From positions 1,364,001-1,428,000 of the forward strand of contig MU839832.1 of the NCBI GenBank assembly GCA_030411725.1: a stretch of DNA of 64,000 bases, in the 5' to 3' direction. The stretch is from Echria macrotheca (taxonomy: Eukaryota > Ascomycota > Sordariomycetes > Sordariales > Schizotheciaceae). The translations under genes were made by a program, and so were the position numbers. Of the stretch, positions 22,784-33,546 are shown piece by piece (the first letter of the stretch is position 1; each line of letters starts with the position of its first letter). Below the pieces are notes generated by a model, which was not told where the DNA came from, ran no database searches, and was given only the letters and a program-made list of their open reading frames with translations.

Positions 22784-23703
22784 ATGGGAGGGCCACATGC
22801 CCAGCTTTTACGTCCGCACGGAGATTTTGGGCTGTACGAAACAGCAGGCCCAAGAGGTTGCTTTTGTTACCGTACGGAGAACCTCGTACGCCAGTCACCC
22901 ACCAACCAGTTCGTCGCAGGGTATAGGGCCCTTATCATCGACGGCGACCGCGGCAGGCCCGGGGAATCGACCAGATAATAGTCACACATCGGTGCTGGGA
23001 AAAGCCTATTCGTATACATGTAACTCGTCGAATGACGGAAACAGAAATAAAAGCAGATGCTTTTTGCCAAGGTTCCGAGATTGGTGAAGGAACGGGCCGC
23101 CGGGGCGAACAAGGAGTGAACCAAGGGATATGTAAGGAATTCAACGAGGGCGTCTTTGGCGGGCATGAGAACTGTTTGTGGATGTTTGGGTGAGTTTTGA
23201 GCTAGGTGGTAGAGTTCGAGGTTGGTTACAAGGAGTCTTTGTTGAAAGGATGAGACTGCGGACGAAAACAATCTAGATGTACCTTATTTGGAAGTTTGTA
23301 CTGAGATACACGAGCCTTTGAGCCTTAGCTGAGGCTGCATCTGATAGAACAGAGTAATTCGATGAGTTTGGCAGAAGAACTATGGCCAACAAACACTTAC
23401 CTGTTTTCCTTCTCTGCGCCGCGTACATGTTGTTTCTCCTCTGTCGCGTCACGTCCTGCGCGTCATCAACCAGCCTCAGGTACCGATCCACCAGGCATCC
23501 ATCTGCCCTTCATCCCCCCGAGTAAACATTTCTGCTGAAACCCAGGCTTTGTGCTCCGCGTCCTCCCTCCAGTAACCCATCAGAACATATCCTTCTGCGA
23601 ACTTCTGAGACTAAACAACAACATCCCCTCGTCCCAATACACAGCCGCTGGAGTACTCCCACCAACCGAAACACCACCACCGCATATCATCTCATCAATC
23701 ACG
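22784..23703. other. intergenic; one weak minus-strand candidate
   Basis: A 134-codon minus-strand frame (22867-23271) includes a stretch that reads plausibly (MPAKDALVEFLTYPLVHSLF) but has no homology I know and no supporting splice signals, so it is not called. 23560-23700 is a pyrimidine/A-rich leader of the next gene. Confidence 0.35.
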
Positions 23704-24100
23704 ATGCCTCGACGCAACTGGCCACCCAAGAAAATCCTCGTCTCGGCCGCCGTGACCACCACAATGACCATCATTCTATACCACGTCTCCAAGACAATCG
23801 ACTGGCCCTCGCTACTCGGTACGTCCCTTTCTTTGTCCTTCAATCTCCACAAACTTGAAACGGGAGGCAGCTCACACACAGGACATAACCAAAGACATGG
23901 ACATGTACATCGTCTTCTACACGGTTCTCCGCTTCGTCTTTGACAAAGCCTTCCTGGCCACCTGGTTCATCGTCGCGAAAATTTATGTTCCGACGGTGCT
24001 CACGAGGAACGTCCTCGTTCCGTTTGTTTGTTTCGTGCTTCAGATGTTTGGACTGTTTGTTGCTGCGGTCTGGAGACGGGTTGGGGACTCTCGCGGGTAA
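23704..24100 (+). CDS. small orphan membrane protein
   Basis: Exons 23704-23818 and 23871-24100 (GTACGT donor, phase 1; acceptor GGCAG chosen because it is the one that keeps the frame) give 114 aa. Seen: a basic N-terminus (MPRRNWPPKK), a hydrophobic segment at ~12-26, and two or three more in exon 2 (around FYTVLRFVF, ATWFIVAKIYV and PFVCFVLQMFGLFVAAV), ending in WRRVGDSRG. No family recognised. It shares with its two membrane-protein neighbours a short length and one phase-1 intron. Small size makes the call less certain than for longer genes. Confidence 0.5.
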
Positions 24101-24679
24101 AGTCGTCACTAGCACGCGTCTTTTCCTGGGTCCGTTCTTTGAGAAAGGGTGGAGTTGCGTTATGCATGGTGGACAATGGTCTGGTTTTTTGGAGAGATGC
24201 CGGGATGTTTACGGAGATGCAGGACTGCCTGTTGATAGCATCTTGGTGAGGCAGTTGGTTTGTGGTCAGGTTTGGTTTTATGCAGGTACCTATTGAGCTG
24301 CCTATGGGAGTAACAATGGAGCCGTAACAATGTAGTTTTGAGGTTTCGAGAAGTGTGAGACTCCCGTCTACCTACCCACCTCATGTCTCATCATCTGTGA
24401 TTCAGGTTTCGATGCTCAACATTTGGATTTCGTGCTCACGTCTAGTGTCGCCTCTGACCTCAAACATTAGGCACCTGTCCATCCCCTATGGTGATAAATA
24501 CCCGGCCAGACACCCGGGTTTTGTCTCTTCCTCCATCTCAAATTCCTGAATACTAGGTATTCGATCGAGCACACCTCTCTCGCCTCCAAGAATACGGGTA
24601 CGAGGCATCGCCCGTCCTCGTCGTACCCCTTCATCGCAGCGCCTCGTCATTGCCGCAACTCCGTCCTTCTCCCGAGAGC
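24101..24679. other. intergenic
   Basis: 579 nt between two small membrane-protein genes. Nothing recognised beyond presumed 3' and 5' flanks. Confidence 0.4.
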
Positions 24680-25440
24680 ATGTCTAACGCTTTCATCTTC
24701 TATCTGATAGCCCTGAGGCTTATTATTATAGGTTTCGTTGCCGAGAGATATGAGCTCCGGGACCCATTTCGTGACACCCTCCCGCCCGTTGCCGCGCTTA
24801 TCGTCCTCCCTCCGCTATACGCGCTGGATGCCGCTGTCGCTCTCGCCATGTTCATAGCCTTTGTCATATGCGGCCTATGCGGTCTCTTGTTATGTATCGG
24901 GATCCTGTCGGCGATTTTCGAGTACATCTACTACCTCCCCCGCGACATGGCCAAGAACGTGATCCGCGACGCAGCCGTGGTGCTCCCTCTTACCTACGTC
25001 TATTTTCTCGGCGCCTGGCTGTGGGGGACTGGTAAGTCTTTCTCTCCACCTTCGTTCTGGGATAAAGAGCAGAAGCACACTGACATGAACTGGGGATCTT
25101 ATCAGCAGAGACATTTTCCCCGAGCTTCGAGACTCTGGTCACATATGGCCAGCTCTACATCGCCGCCGACATCGTCATGCGCGCCACGATTATTCGATGG
25201 ATCAAGGAGGTTTATTATCAGGAAGAGGAAGACGGGGCACTCGTTGTCGTCATTTGTCCGTGCGGGAGGTCGTTTACGTGCAGATACGGATATCAGGTGC
25301 GGGACTGTTCGAGGTGCGGATACAGCGTCGTGGTGGAGAATTACGCACCTCGGGTACCTAGGGCGACATGGTCGGTCGAGGATAAGGATGCATATTATGA
25401 GAAAGTCATGAGACACAGACGTAGGATTAGAAAATGGTGA
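24680..25440 (+). CDS. membrane protein with C-terminal Cys4 zinc-ribbon-like segment
   Basis: Exons 24680-25031 and 25106-25440 (GTAAGT donor, phase 1) give 228 aa. Seen: an N-terminal half with about four hydrophobic spans (starting FIFYLIALRLIIIGFV; then LPPLYALDAAVALAMF; GLCGLLLCIGIL; VVLPLTYVYFLGAWLW). Exon 2 encodes a soluble part with CPCG ... C ... CSRCGY, four to five Cys that could bind zinc, and a very basic C-terminus (RHRRRIRKW). No family recognised. Inference: a multi-pass membrane protein with a cytosolic metal-binding tail. Third gene of the small membrane-protein run. Confidence 0.6.
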
Positions 25441-25709
25441 CTTTGACTATGATATGGTTCTCTCTTGGTTAGGTGTTGTTTGAACGTCGTATCTTGGTAA
25501 GCAAACTTTGGGCAGTTTACCTACCTACAATTGTAAGACAGCCCTGTTTGAACTAAACGCTCTACCATCCGTACCTACCTAAGGCTTCGGTCACAATCAG
25601 CGATACCCGTATCAGGTGTCTCATGCATATCATAGGTACCCTTCTGATACCACTACTCTGTCCATGAGCTGGTACCTTAATTAGGGACATGTATATGTAG
25701 GGAAGCAAC

Positions 25710-26506
25710 TCAGTCACCGTCCCCATCCACCACCCTACCATCCCCCTCCCCGACGAAAGGCTCCTGTCCAACACCATGTCCACCAAGTCTAGAAGAGTCA
25801 GAAGACTCCCGCCGCTCCGGCTCCTCCCGTGGCTCGGGCCGCTCAGGCTCCCCTTCTTCCTCCTCCTCCAACTCAACGGGTGAAGCCAGTCGCGAGGACG
25901 ACGCCCTGTCACAGCAGTCGTCGCACTCACAGCAGCAGACACATCGGAAGAAGCGCCAGACGATCCACAAAATGACAAGCAATACGGCGAGAGAGATGAC
26001 TATGCCCACGATGGAGGCTGTGGATAGGCCGGTCCCGCTTGGCGGGTCTGGTGCTGTGATGGGTGTTGATATCGGGGTTTGGTGTTGCTGGCTGCCCGTT
26101 TTTGTTTCAACCAGAGGTCTCTTCAACAATGGGCGGGAGTGGGGAGGCAAAGGTCTTACATGGTGGAGGTGACTGCGGTGCAGGAGCGAGATCGGCAGCA
26201 GGTTGAGTAGAGGTTTGTTTTGCTGCTGCTCACGAGTTTGGTGGTGAGTACGCAGGGGTATTGGCTTGGGCCTGTGGATTATCCGTCATCGTCTACCTTA
26301 TCCTATGCGTGAGAATGCTGCGGTGGTTTTATTGACGTACAGCATTTGTAGAAGGTGTCTGGGGTCTCGTTGACGGTGTTTCGACACACGGTCTCTTCCT
26401 GGCCTAGGTCGCACGTATTGATGTCAGTGGGGAAGGTTGTTGTTTCGATGCGGGTTAAAATCTGGCGACGCGTGACGGTCTGGATTGCGGTTGGCGGCGT
26501 CATCAT
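25710..26506 (-). CDS. single-pass membrane protein, Cys-rich ectodomain and Cys-cluster cytoplasmic stem
   Basis: Minus-strand exons 26506-26341, 26271-26160 and 26118-25710 join in phase to 228 aa. Seen: an N-terminal region of ~110 residues with spaced Cys (TCDLGQE, YKCC, YPC, STCC, SC), a Thr/Ser/Pro-rich stalk, one strong membrane span (SIVGIVISLAVLLVILWIVW), then RCVCCCECDDCC and an acidic Glu/Pro/Arg/Ser tail. Known: fungal proteins with Cys-rich ectodomain, Ser/Thr stalk, one span and a variable tail often act as wall or surface sensors; I cannot place this one in a named family. Intron 2 is only 41 nt. No classical signal peptide is visible, so the true start may lie further upstream. 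The juxtamembrane Cys cluster suggests S-acylation. Confidence 0.6.
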
Positions 26507-27641
26507 GGCGGTCGTTTTATGAAATAGCCCAACTCATTGAAGGATACCTCCCAGGTCCAGCACTTACCTCACTGAGGCGCGTTCGCCTTATAGCTCCTGG
26601 TTCCAATCGGTGCAGCAAGCCTGCCCCTGTGAGCCCATCGGGCTCGCCGGTGCCTCTCGTCGTCAAGCCATAATAGCAAGGCAGGCTAAATTTCCAAACT
26701 CCTTTTCCAGACTTCGGTCAAACCGCGGAGCTACACACCACCCTACCGTGATGAGAGCAGACACCGTTAAGTATCATGCCCTCTTGGACGAACCAGGCTA
26801 TACTGGAGGGACTTTACGTAATAACGATCTCAAAACACGTTTCTATACCTATACCTACCTGCACTTCAAACCTGGCATTCGTCTTGAGGTGTATGTGTGA
26901 TACAGCCTTGGCGGTAGATCTTATTCCAATCCGTGATGTTCCAGGCCTTTGCTCCGAAAGCTTGCAGCGAGGTTGACGAAGATTGGTGCACCCGCTGAAC
27001 CAACATCTTCAGCCCTCCCTCTTGGCGATCTTGGCGGAGGGCTCTCCTCGTTCTCAAGGATCCAACTACCTAGACAGGAAATGTGAGTTTCACAGCATTT
27101 ATAGACGGCTGGTGCCGGGCGACGGCTTGTCAGCGATTGCTTGAAATCTGTATGGCCATATTATGCCTCGTCGAACGCCGCTCATGCAATGCGTACCCTC
27201 CTCCACGAGGCTGGTCGGCGTTCATCGTGCTCATGTGGCACTTTTCAGCGTGGGGGAGGTATATTGAGCTTGGCCCATGAAAGAAATTATACTTGATAGG
27301 TACGATCAGTCGTGGGTGGTTGCAGAGAGGGATGGATTCTGCCTACCACGAGGAATGTATCTAGAAGGATCCGCGGGAAAGCAGCCGCAGAACCGGACAC
27401 TGAGGGGCAGCCTTAGTATTAAATGATCGTACAGCCCCGGTTGTAATGCATCATTTGCACATCTGCTTGCCATCTCTTGCAGTCTCCCCAGCTCCCACGA
27501 AGGTATCAACCCAACCCCCCAAGCCCCCATCCTCTTCCACTCTTTCACCCACCCAACTAACCAGCTGTGATACACAGTCAGAAAAAGATCCTCAACCACA
27601 CACCCACCAACACCCCATTTCATCAGTACCAGGCGCTCGCA
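26507..27641. other. intergenic, divergent region
   Basis: 1.1 kb between the minus-strand Cys-rich gene and a small plus-strand gene. Short frames only; none convincing. The last ~120 nt are an A/C-rich leader. Confidence 0.4.
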
Positions 27642-27884
27642 ATGGGCAACAAAAGCAGCAGGCTCAGCGACTACGAATACCCCCGGTATCGTAAGCAAGA
27701 GCCCGAGGGATACGCGGCCGAACGAGCCTATGAGAACCGCAAGCGGCAGGAACGCGAGGACAAGGAGAGAAAGGAGGCCGAGAGCCAGCGGGAGAGAGAG
27801 GCGCTGGAGAGGCAGTGGCCGAGTCAGCAGTATGAGAGTCAACAGACTCAATCTACTCCGACCGGGTGGGGCAGCGACCTTTAA
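27642..27884 (+). CDS. 80-aa N-myristoylation-signal protein
   Basis: Seen: starts MGNKSSRLSD, with Gly2 and Ser6 as in the N-myristoyltransferase consensus. The middle (residues ~25-58) is almost entirely Arg, Lys, Glu, Gln and Ala (RKRQEREDKERKEAESQ), predicted as one charged helix or coiled coil. The tail is Gln/Ser/Thr-rich. No intron is needed. The start context (CGCAATGG) and A/C-rich leader are typical of real fungal starts. Inference: a lipid-anchored peripheral membrane protein, near several membrane-protein orphans. No family recognised; short length is the main doubt. Confidence 0.6.
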   Translation: MGNKSSRLSDYEYPRYRKQEPEGYAAERAYENRKRQEREDKERKEAESQREREALERQWPSQQYESQQTQSTPTGWGSDL

Positions 27885-28211
27885 GGGGGGGGCGTTCTCG
27901 GGTGAGTGAGACTCATCAGTGGTGCGTGCTGTTTACTCTCCGGGGGAGGATGAAGAATTGCTCCGGTGCTGGTCCAATAGGAGGGAGATTGTCTCTGTTA
28001 GCACTTCTGTAGGGTAGGTATGTAGGTAGCTGGTGATGAATCTCGAGCGAACAGTCCACCATGAAGCTCCCGGAAAAGAACATATACGCAGTCCTGCACA
28101 AAACCAAAACTCCTACCAACTGATCCCCAACTCCTCCAATCCGGGTATAAAAACACATCCCACCCATAAACTCATCTCCAAACCTCCCCCCTCCTCAAAA
28201 AGCAAAATAAA
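27885..28211. other. intergenic between convergent small genes
   Basis: 327 nt of 3' flanks of two convergent small genes. Nothing else seen. Confidence 0.4.
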
Positions 28212-28601
28212 TCATAACCCCATCCCCAACCCAACAACCCTCCCCGTCCCCTCAAATTCCGGTGCTTTCCTCCCACCCACACCAGCAGCACCGGCAGGAG
28301 GCAAAGAAAGCACACCCACACCCACACCCACATCCCCAACTCTAGAACTAATAACCCTCTGCGCAACCGCCTCTATCCCGGCGCGCACGGCATCGCCCAG
28401 GGCGGTTCGAATGCCCGAGACCCAGGGGCTGTGGATGGTACGTTCGGAGAGCACGGCCGAGAGTCTTCTTCTCCTGGTGGTAGTATGGGGATGAGAATGG
28501 GGGATATCTTCTGGTGGGGGTGGGGGTTCGATGTGGTGGTGGACGCGCTCGAGGCGGTCTAGGTCTTGGATCATTAGGTGGTAGAATTCTTCGTCTTCCA
28601 T
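28212..28601 (-). CDS. small hypothetical protein, Gly/Val-repeat C-terminus
   Basis: 129-aa frame starting MEDEEFYHLM. Seen: an acidic N-terminus, a His/Pro-rich segment (HHHIEPPPPP), a basic RRRRLSAVLSER segment, a helical middle with AGIEAVAQRV, then a short GVGVGVG run encoded by repeated GGTGTG units. No family recognised. The start was placed at the first Met followed by acidic helical text; the frame stays open to 28739. Could be a lineage-specific protein or chance frame. Confidence 0.4.
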   Translation of the reverse strand: MEDEEFYHLMIQDLDRLERVHHHIEPPPPPEDIPHSHPHTTTRRRRLSAVLSERTIHSPWVSGIRTALGDAVRAGIEAVAQRVISSRVGDVGVGVGVLSLPPAGAAGVGGRKAPEFEGTGRVVGLGMGL

Positions 28602-29763
28602 TTTATTTTGGGGGAGGAAGTGGAGTGTAATGTTGTGGTGGAAGATGATGATCTGGTCGGGTTTGGTGTTAGTGATGGACATGGAGTGAGATGAAAGGGG
28701 TGTGGGGAGGTACATATACACATACCAGATGATGATCAAATTGTATCGAGTTCAGTCAGTCCGGTCAGTCCGTGGACTTGGAAGTTTGACTCTGTCAGGG
28801 ATGATTCGGGATGAATTCCGGAATCTAGGTAGTCTTTGTCTTGATGTTCAATGTTGATGTTGGATACTGTGTATGATGGTCCTTTCAAAGTGGCTGAAAC
28901 ACGACCTATTCATACTCGCCGCAGTCGGGACTCACATGCAGCCAAACGGGGACGCTCCACAGACGGATTGCACCACCGTGGGGTGACATAGCGCCGGGGT
29001 GCGGGGCCGTGGGCGGAGAGTAGGGAGAGCCAAGGCCGGCCGGGGCCGGATTCACGTGGTGCGTCGTACGATCGCGTAACCCATCCGTTCGGCACCGTCT
29101 CATTTTCATATAGGAATCTAATCTAGATGGATACGACTGGGGTTTTTTTTTTTTTTTATCGGCCAACTGCCAGCGCTGCGTGGTAGAAGCCATCTTCAGG
29201 TGCCTCGTTCAGCCCCATGCCGTTTATTACACGGCTATACCTACGTTCCAGGTTCTGAGCCAAACTGTGACGGACTGGCTGATTCTGTTGACCGTTGTTA
29301 ACTCCGCGGCATCGACAAAACAAATTCAGCACGTCTTAATTCCAGGTAGCAATTCCGATGCACAAACGCAAACTCCTGTCCAAGTAAAGTTCTCTCTGGA
29401 CTTAAGCATCTCCCAAGACTCGAAACTCTTGCGTCTCTACGTCCCGAGTTATCCACATTGGAATCTGTGATGGTGTTGGAGTCGACCAGAGCAGAGAATT
29501 TCTAAACGCCGATTGGCTCGCCATCATTCCCGGCAGGTCGAATAAATGGGACTTTCCTGACTTGGAAAGTCCTCGACAAGGCTGTCGGAGACAATGGATT
29601 CTAACTCCGGGAGCAGCTCATTGGGCGGAATTTGTATACTCTCGACCGAACAGCTGGATGCTCGATATCGCAATGTATAAAGGCATGGACGCCGCAAGTA
29701 TTGACGAGAACCTAGAGCTTTATCCAACCAGCTTTGACAGACACGACAAACACATCCAACACA
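28602..29763. other. intergenic
   Basis: 1.2 kb. A homopolymer T run lies near 29143-29157. No supportable gene. A/C-rich leader just before 29764. Confidence 0.45.
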
Positions 29764-30612
29764 ATGGCCTCCAAGATTGCCCTCGTCACTGGCGCCAACA
29801 AGGGCCTCGGCTACGAGACCGTCAAGGCGTTGCTTCAATCCGACAAGCCTTACCATGTGTACCTCGGAAGTCGCTCTGTCGAACTCGGACAGAAAGCAGC
29901 CCAGCAGCTCCGGACCGAGTGTGTCGACTTGTCCAACACTGTTGAGCACCTCCAGCTGGACCTCACCGATGACGAGTCAATCAGCAACGCGTACAACACG
30001 GTCAACGCCAAGCACGGCCGCCTCGATGTGCTGATCAACAACGCTGGTACGTGAGACAAAACCCCCGGCTTGTGCTTGATGTATTGACAATCCATAGGCC
30101 TTACCAAGGACCTTGAAGGTCTCCGCGGCCAAGTCACGCAGCGCGAGAGCCTCCTCGGCTCCTACAACGTCAACGTCGCCGGCACGCACACGCTGACCTA
30201 CACCATGATGCCGCTGCTCCTTAAATCTTCCGACGCGCGCATTCTCTTTGTCAGCGGCCTGGGCTCGTTTGTCGACGCCAGGGCCGGCAAGATCCCGCTC
30301 CCGGCCAACCTCCAGCCCGGCTGGCCCAAGAGCGAGCTCGAGTTTGAGACGGTGGGGTACCGGTGCAGCAAGGTGGCGCTCAACATGCTCATGCTGGATT
30401 ACCACTGGAAACTGCAGGCCGACGGCGTCAAGGTCTGGGCCGTGCTGCCTGGCTTTTTGGCGACCGATCTGGGCGATGCCAGGGACTGGGCTATCGAGCA
30501 GGGCGCGAAGCATCCGAGTGTCGGCGGGCTGCTGATGCGCGATGTCGTTGAGGGGAAGAGAGACCACCATGTTGGATGCCTGATTGATCGCGACGGGCTG
30601 CACGAGTACTAG
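29764..30612 (+). CDS. short-chain dehydrogenase/reductase (classical SDR)
   Basis: Exons 29764-30046 and 30098-30612 (phase 1; junction inside NNAG) give 265 aa, the usual classical SDR length. Seen: a Rossmann cofactor motif TGANKGLG at residues 9-16, NNAG at 91-94, catalytic Ser147 (FVSGLG) and the YxxxK pair Tyr182/Lys186 (YRCSK). Known: these residues define NAD(P)-dependent alcohol/carbonyl oxidoreductases. The absence of an acidic residue right after the first strand and the presence of Arg near SRSVELG favour NADP, by inference. The C-terminus (VGCLIDRDGLHEY) resembles SDRs of fungal carbonyl-reductase type. Substrate unknown. No signal peptide, so probably cytosolic. The downstream HET gene is convergent. 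Confidence 0.92.
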
Positions 30613-30684
30613 GTGAAGGAACCTGGAAGCGTCACACAGTGAGAATTGGTGAATGTCGTGTGACGGAGAGGGGTACGTACATGC

Positions 30685-32669
30685 TTAAACCAACACTATA
30701 CTCCCACCAAGGGCATCCACAGCAGGCCTCTCCCCAATAGTCGTCCACTCAAACTCAGGAAATTTCTCCTTGTTCCAATAAATCTCCCCATTCATCATAC
30801 CATGCAGATAACAAGGCGCCAGCAAATAATACGCCCCATCCTCAAACTCGATTCCTCCCGTGTCAGCAGGCCGCAGAAGATACGGCCACTGGCACCCGTT
30901 CAATATCGCAACCACGTCGCCCAGCCGAATGTCCTTTGGCCCCAGGCAAAGATATCCCCTGTCGGTTGTAATCAGGGAATGACGGGCGAGTATGTTGGAG
31001 ATGTGTGCGTGAAACTTCAGCGCCATGGTTCCTTCGACGCTCAAGGCCTCGATGTCCTGAGGGGCGCCGCTCTCGGCTCTGAGTGCATACTGGAAACCTC
31101 TCCCGTAGATTGTAAGCAATTCCTTTCGTAGACCTCCCACAGGTGCAAAAGCTGGGCGGTACAGCCAGGATAGACGCGTTGCTCCCCCGGAAGGTCGCAG
31201 ACCAGGTCTTGCAACGGGTGGCCGGCATTCACACTGGAACCCCCAGCAATGGTAACTTGAAATGCCCGCAACAACGAATCGCCGTTGTGATAGGTCAAGG
31301 CTTCGATTTTGCGAAACTCGCCTAGCCTTTCGTTGATGTATTCCACAACCCTGAAATACGGAGGTGCGGTTGTCCCAGGGAATAACTCATAGTTCGAGAA
31401 CTTATCGAAAACCACACCGGTGATTCGTAGAACGCCCGGGAGAAAGGCGATTCTGTACATGGTGCCTTGGTGAACACCAGATGTCTCGAAGCCAGTTGAG
31501 AAAGCCGGGGACCATGCGGTGCTGCTCCCGGTAGTGCGCAGGTCCGGTACCCAGGACAGGAGGTAGTCTGGATCCAGAATATCGCCAGTGTCTCCAAGAG
31601 ATGATAATCCCCTTCGACTCAGCCCAGCTTCGAAAAGCTGACCAAACTCGGCGTAACGGTTGGCGAACTCTGTGTAAACCTGCGAAACCGTCTTGGAATA
31701 GTCCGGCACTATCCGAGCAGGACCCCTGATCATCGAGAGCATTCCGTACACGCGATCACGGTCGTCCTGACACTTCTTGTTGCGCATCTGGTAGCGTATG
31801 GACCGGAGCGCAACCATGGGATCGGTGTACAACATTCCCGGATGCAGGTTCATGCGGAACTCATCACGATGCTTGACGAGCTCCCATGCAACCACCGCGC
31901 TGACCAGCGCATTCCTGGCCCCGCAGGTCTTCAGAGAGCCTACGGTGACAGTCAACGCTTGGGCAAAACCCACCCAGCTGATCGCATCCGGACCACATTG
32001 CACCACCGCTTCCTTGGCAAGCGTGAGCTCCTGCACGACCCAAAGCCGTTCAAACCACGACCGCGCAAAAAGCTCGCCAACATGGGCCTCGACAGCAGCG
32101 TCCAGAATCTCTCCAGCCTCCACCGGAGACGCCTCGATTGTCGGCAGCCTCCCACTATGCGAGCCGATATACGCCGTGCCAACTCCCCTGTTCACACCCA
32201 AAGACTCTGCCCTATTAGCCAGACCGCTTAAAAACCCCATGGCGGCTTTCGTCTCGTCCGTACCGGACCCAAGCCATATCCTCACCGAGCTCGCCGTCTC
32301 GTAGATGCGACCCATAAGCCCTACCTGCCAGCTCTTCTCCTCGTTGTCGCCTTGGTTGATGCAGACGGCGTCAACCCACAGCAGCATGCGTGTCTGCCCA
32401 TCCGAGTCTCGCAGCTCGCGCAGGGCGCAGGCTAGATTTTGCGTGATCTTCAAGATCCCTTCCGGGAGGTGAATCTCGTGATCGAATTCCGGCTTGCCCC
32501 ATGTGTAGGAGAGCGCCTCGTACGGAAGCCCTCCATCCAGAGTCGTTGCTATGAGTCTCGCTTGCAACCTGGAGTCTTCACCGCTAACAATTGGTTCAAG
32601 TGCCAAGAGCCGAATAGAGTTGCCATCTGGCAGGGGCACATTATTGTGCTGAAATGTTGGCAGCACCAT
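30685..32669 (-). CDS. HET-domain protein with reading-frame break near the 3' end
   Basis: Seen: an N-terminal HET domain with YEALSYTWG (from about residue 50), LWVDAVCINQ (from about 97), MGRIYETASSVRIWLG, RSWFERLWVVQEL and later DRDRVYGML, which are the signature blocks of the family. The first frame runs 32669 to 31041. The conserved C-terminal part (LCLGPKDIRLGDVV ... LLRPAD ... YLHGMMNGE) is in a different frame, 31140-30685. A 41-nt GT-AG segment (31097-31057) would join the two frames in phase and give 647 aa, but its donor is GTTTCC and it is short for a fungal intron; the alternative is a frameshift. Known: HET-domain proteins mediate heterokaryon incompatibility and cell death on non-self recognition. 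Functional status is open. Confidence 0.82.
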
Positions 32670-33546
32670 TGCGTTGGAAGCGGCCGCGGCGATGTCTGTT
32701 CAAGTTGTTGAAAGTTGTTCAGACAAAGGGTTGTTGCGCATAAAGCTCCAAGATTATCCTGTCGTCGGATAGTAAACCGTGTCGATGCTGAGTAATCGTC
32801 TGCCTGAGGCATCTATTTGGTTTAAGAGATGCCATGAAATGGGCCACGACATTTCCATCCAGCAACTCACGGAAGGCCGGCCAAAGTTGGACGATCAAAA
32901 ACCGGGCCCTTCTAGAACTCTTGAAGACTGAGTTTACCTCCCGAAGTGACGAAGGACTATTGCGGCTCATGAGGCCCGTAAAGAGGACCTTCTGCGGCGG
33001 ATGGTTGCAGGACTATTTGTCTCCGACAACGTGCAACGTGAAGTTATTGTTCTGTCAGCGCATCGCACTGAGGAGTGCTCATATATTCCGATATCAAGCA
33101 GCTAGCCGCAATAAGTCATCGAGCCCGTGATTCCGATCACAGCCTACCTACTCTCCGACGACTAGCCTGCTGTACTTTTACCGTTCGGTGTGTCTCGAAC
33201 CGGAGCACCAGGGGAGCGACGCAGGGCATCGGTGCTTGTCGGGGCTGTGCTGGCATGCATGCAGCGCAGTTCACTAAAACGCCAGAGTCGTCTTTACCGG
33301 CAAGTATTGGAGCAATTTGAAGTCTCGGCTTGTTGGCGTTAATGCAAGTCTTCGGACCTTCGAGTGGGCTGGATCGAGTTGTTTTGGGAGCGCTCAGCCG
33401 CAATTACACAGCAGCCTCACTTGAAAGCATGGGAAACCTTGTATGTATTCCACCATCTCCATTCACCCACACTGGCTCTCTGAAGAAGACCCTCTTTACG
33501 TGCATCCAACCCCACGATAGCAGTGTTGTAACGTCACGGCCCTACC
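32670..33546. other. intergenic, divergent flanks
   Basis: 877 nt between the HET gene start and the DUF6594 gene. No supportable gene or repeat. Confidence 0.45.

Noticed and set aside
22867..23271. 134-codon minus-strand frame
   Set aside because: Part of it reads like protein, but no family, no splice support and codon use falls off at the end; left as a note only.
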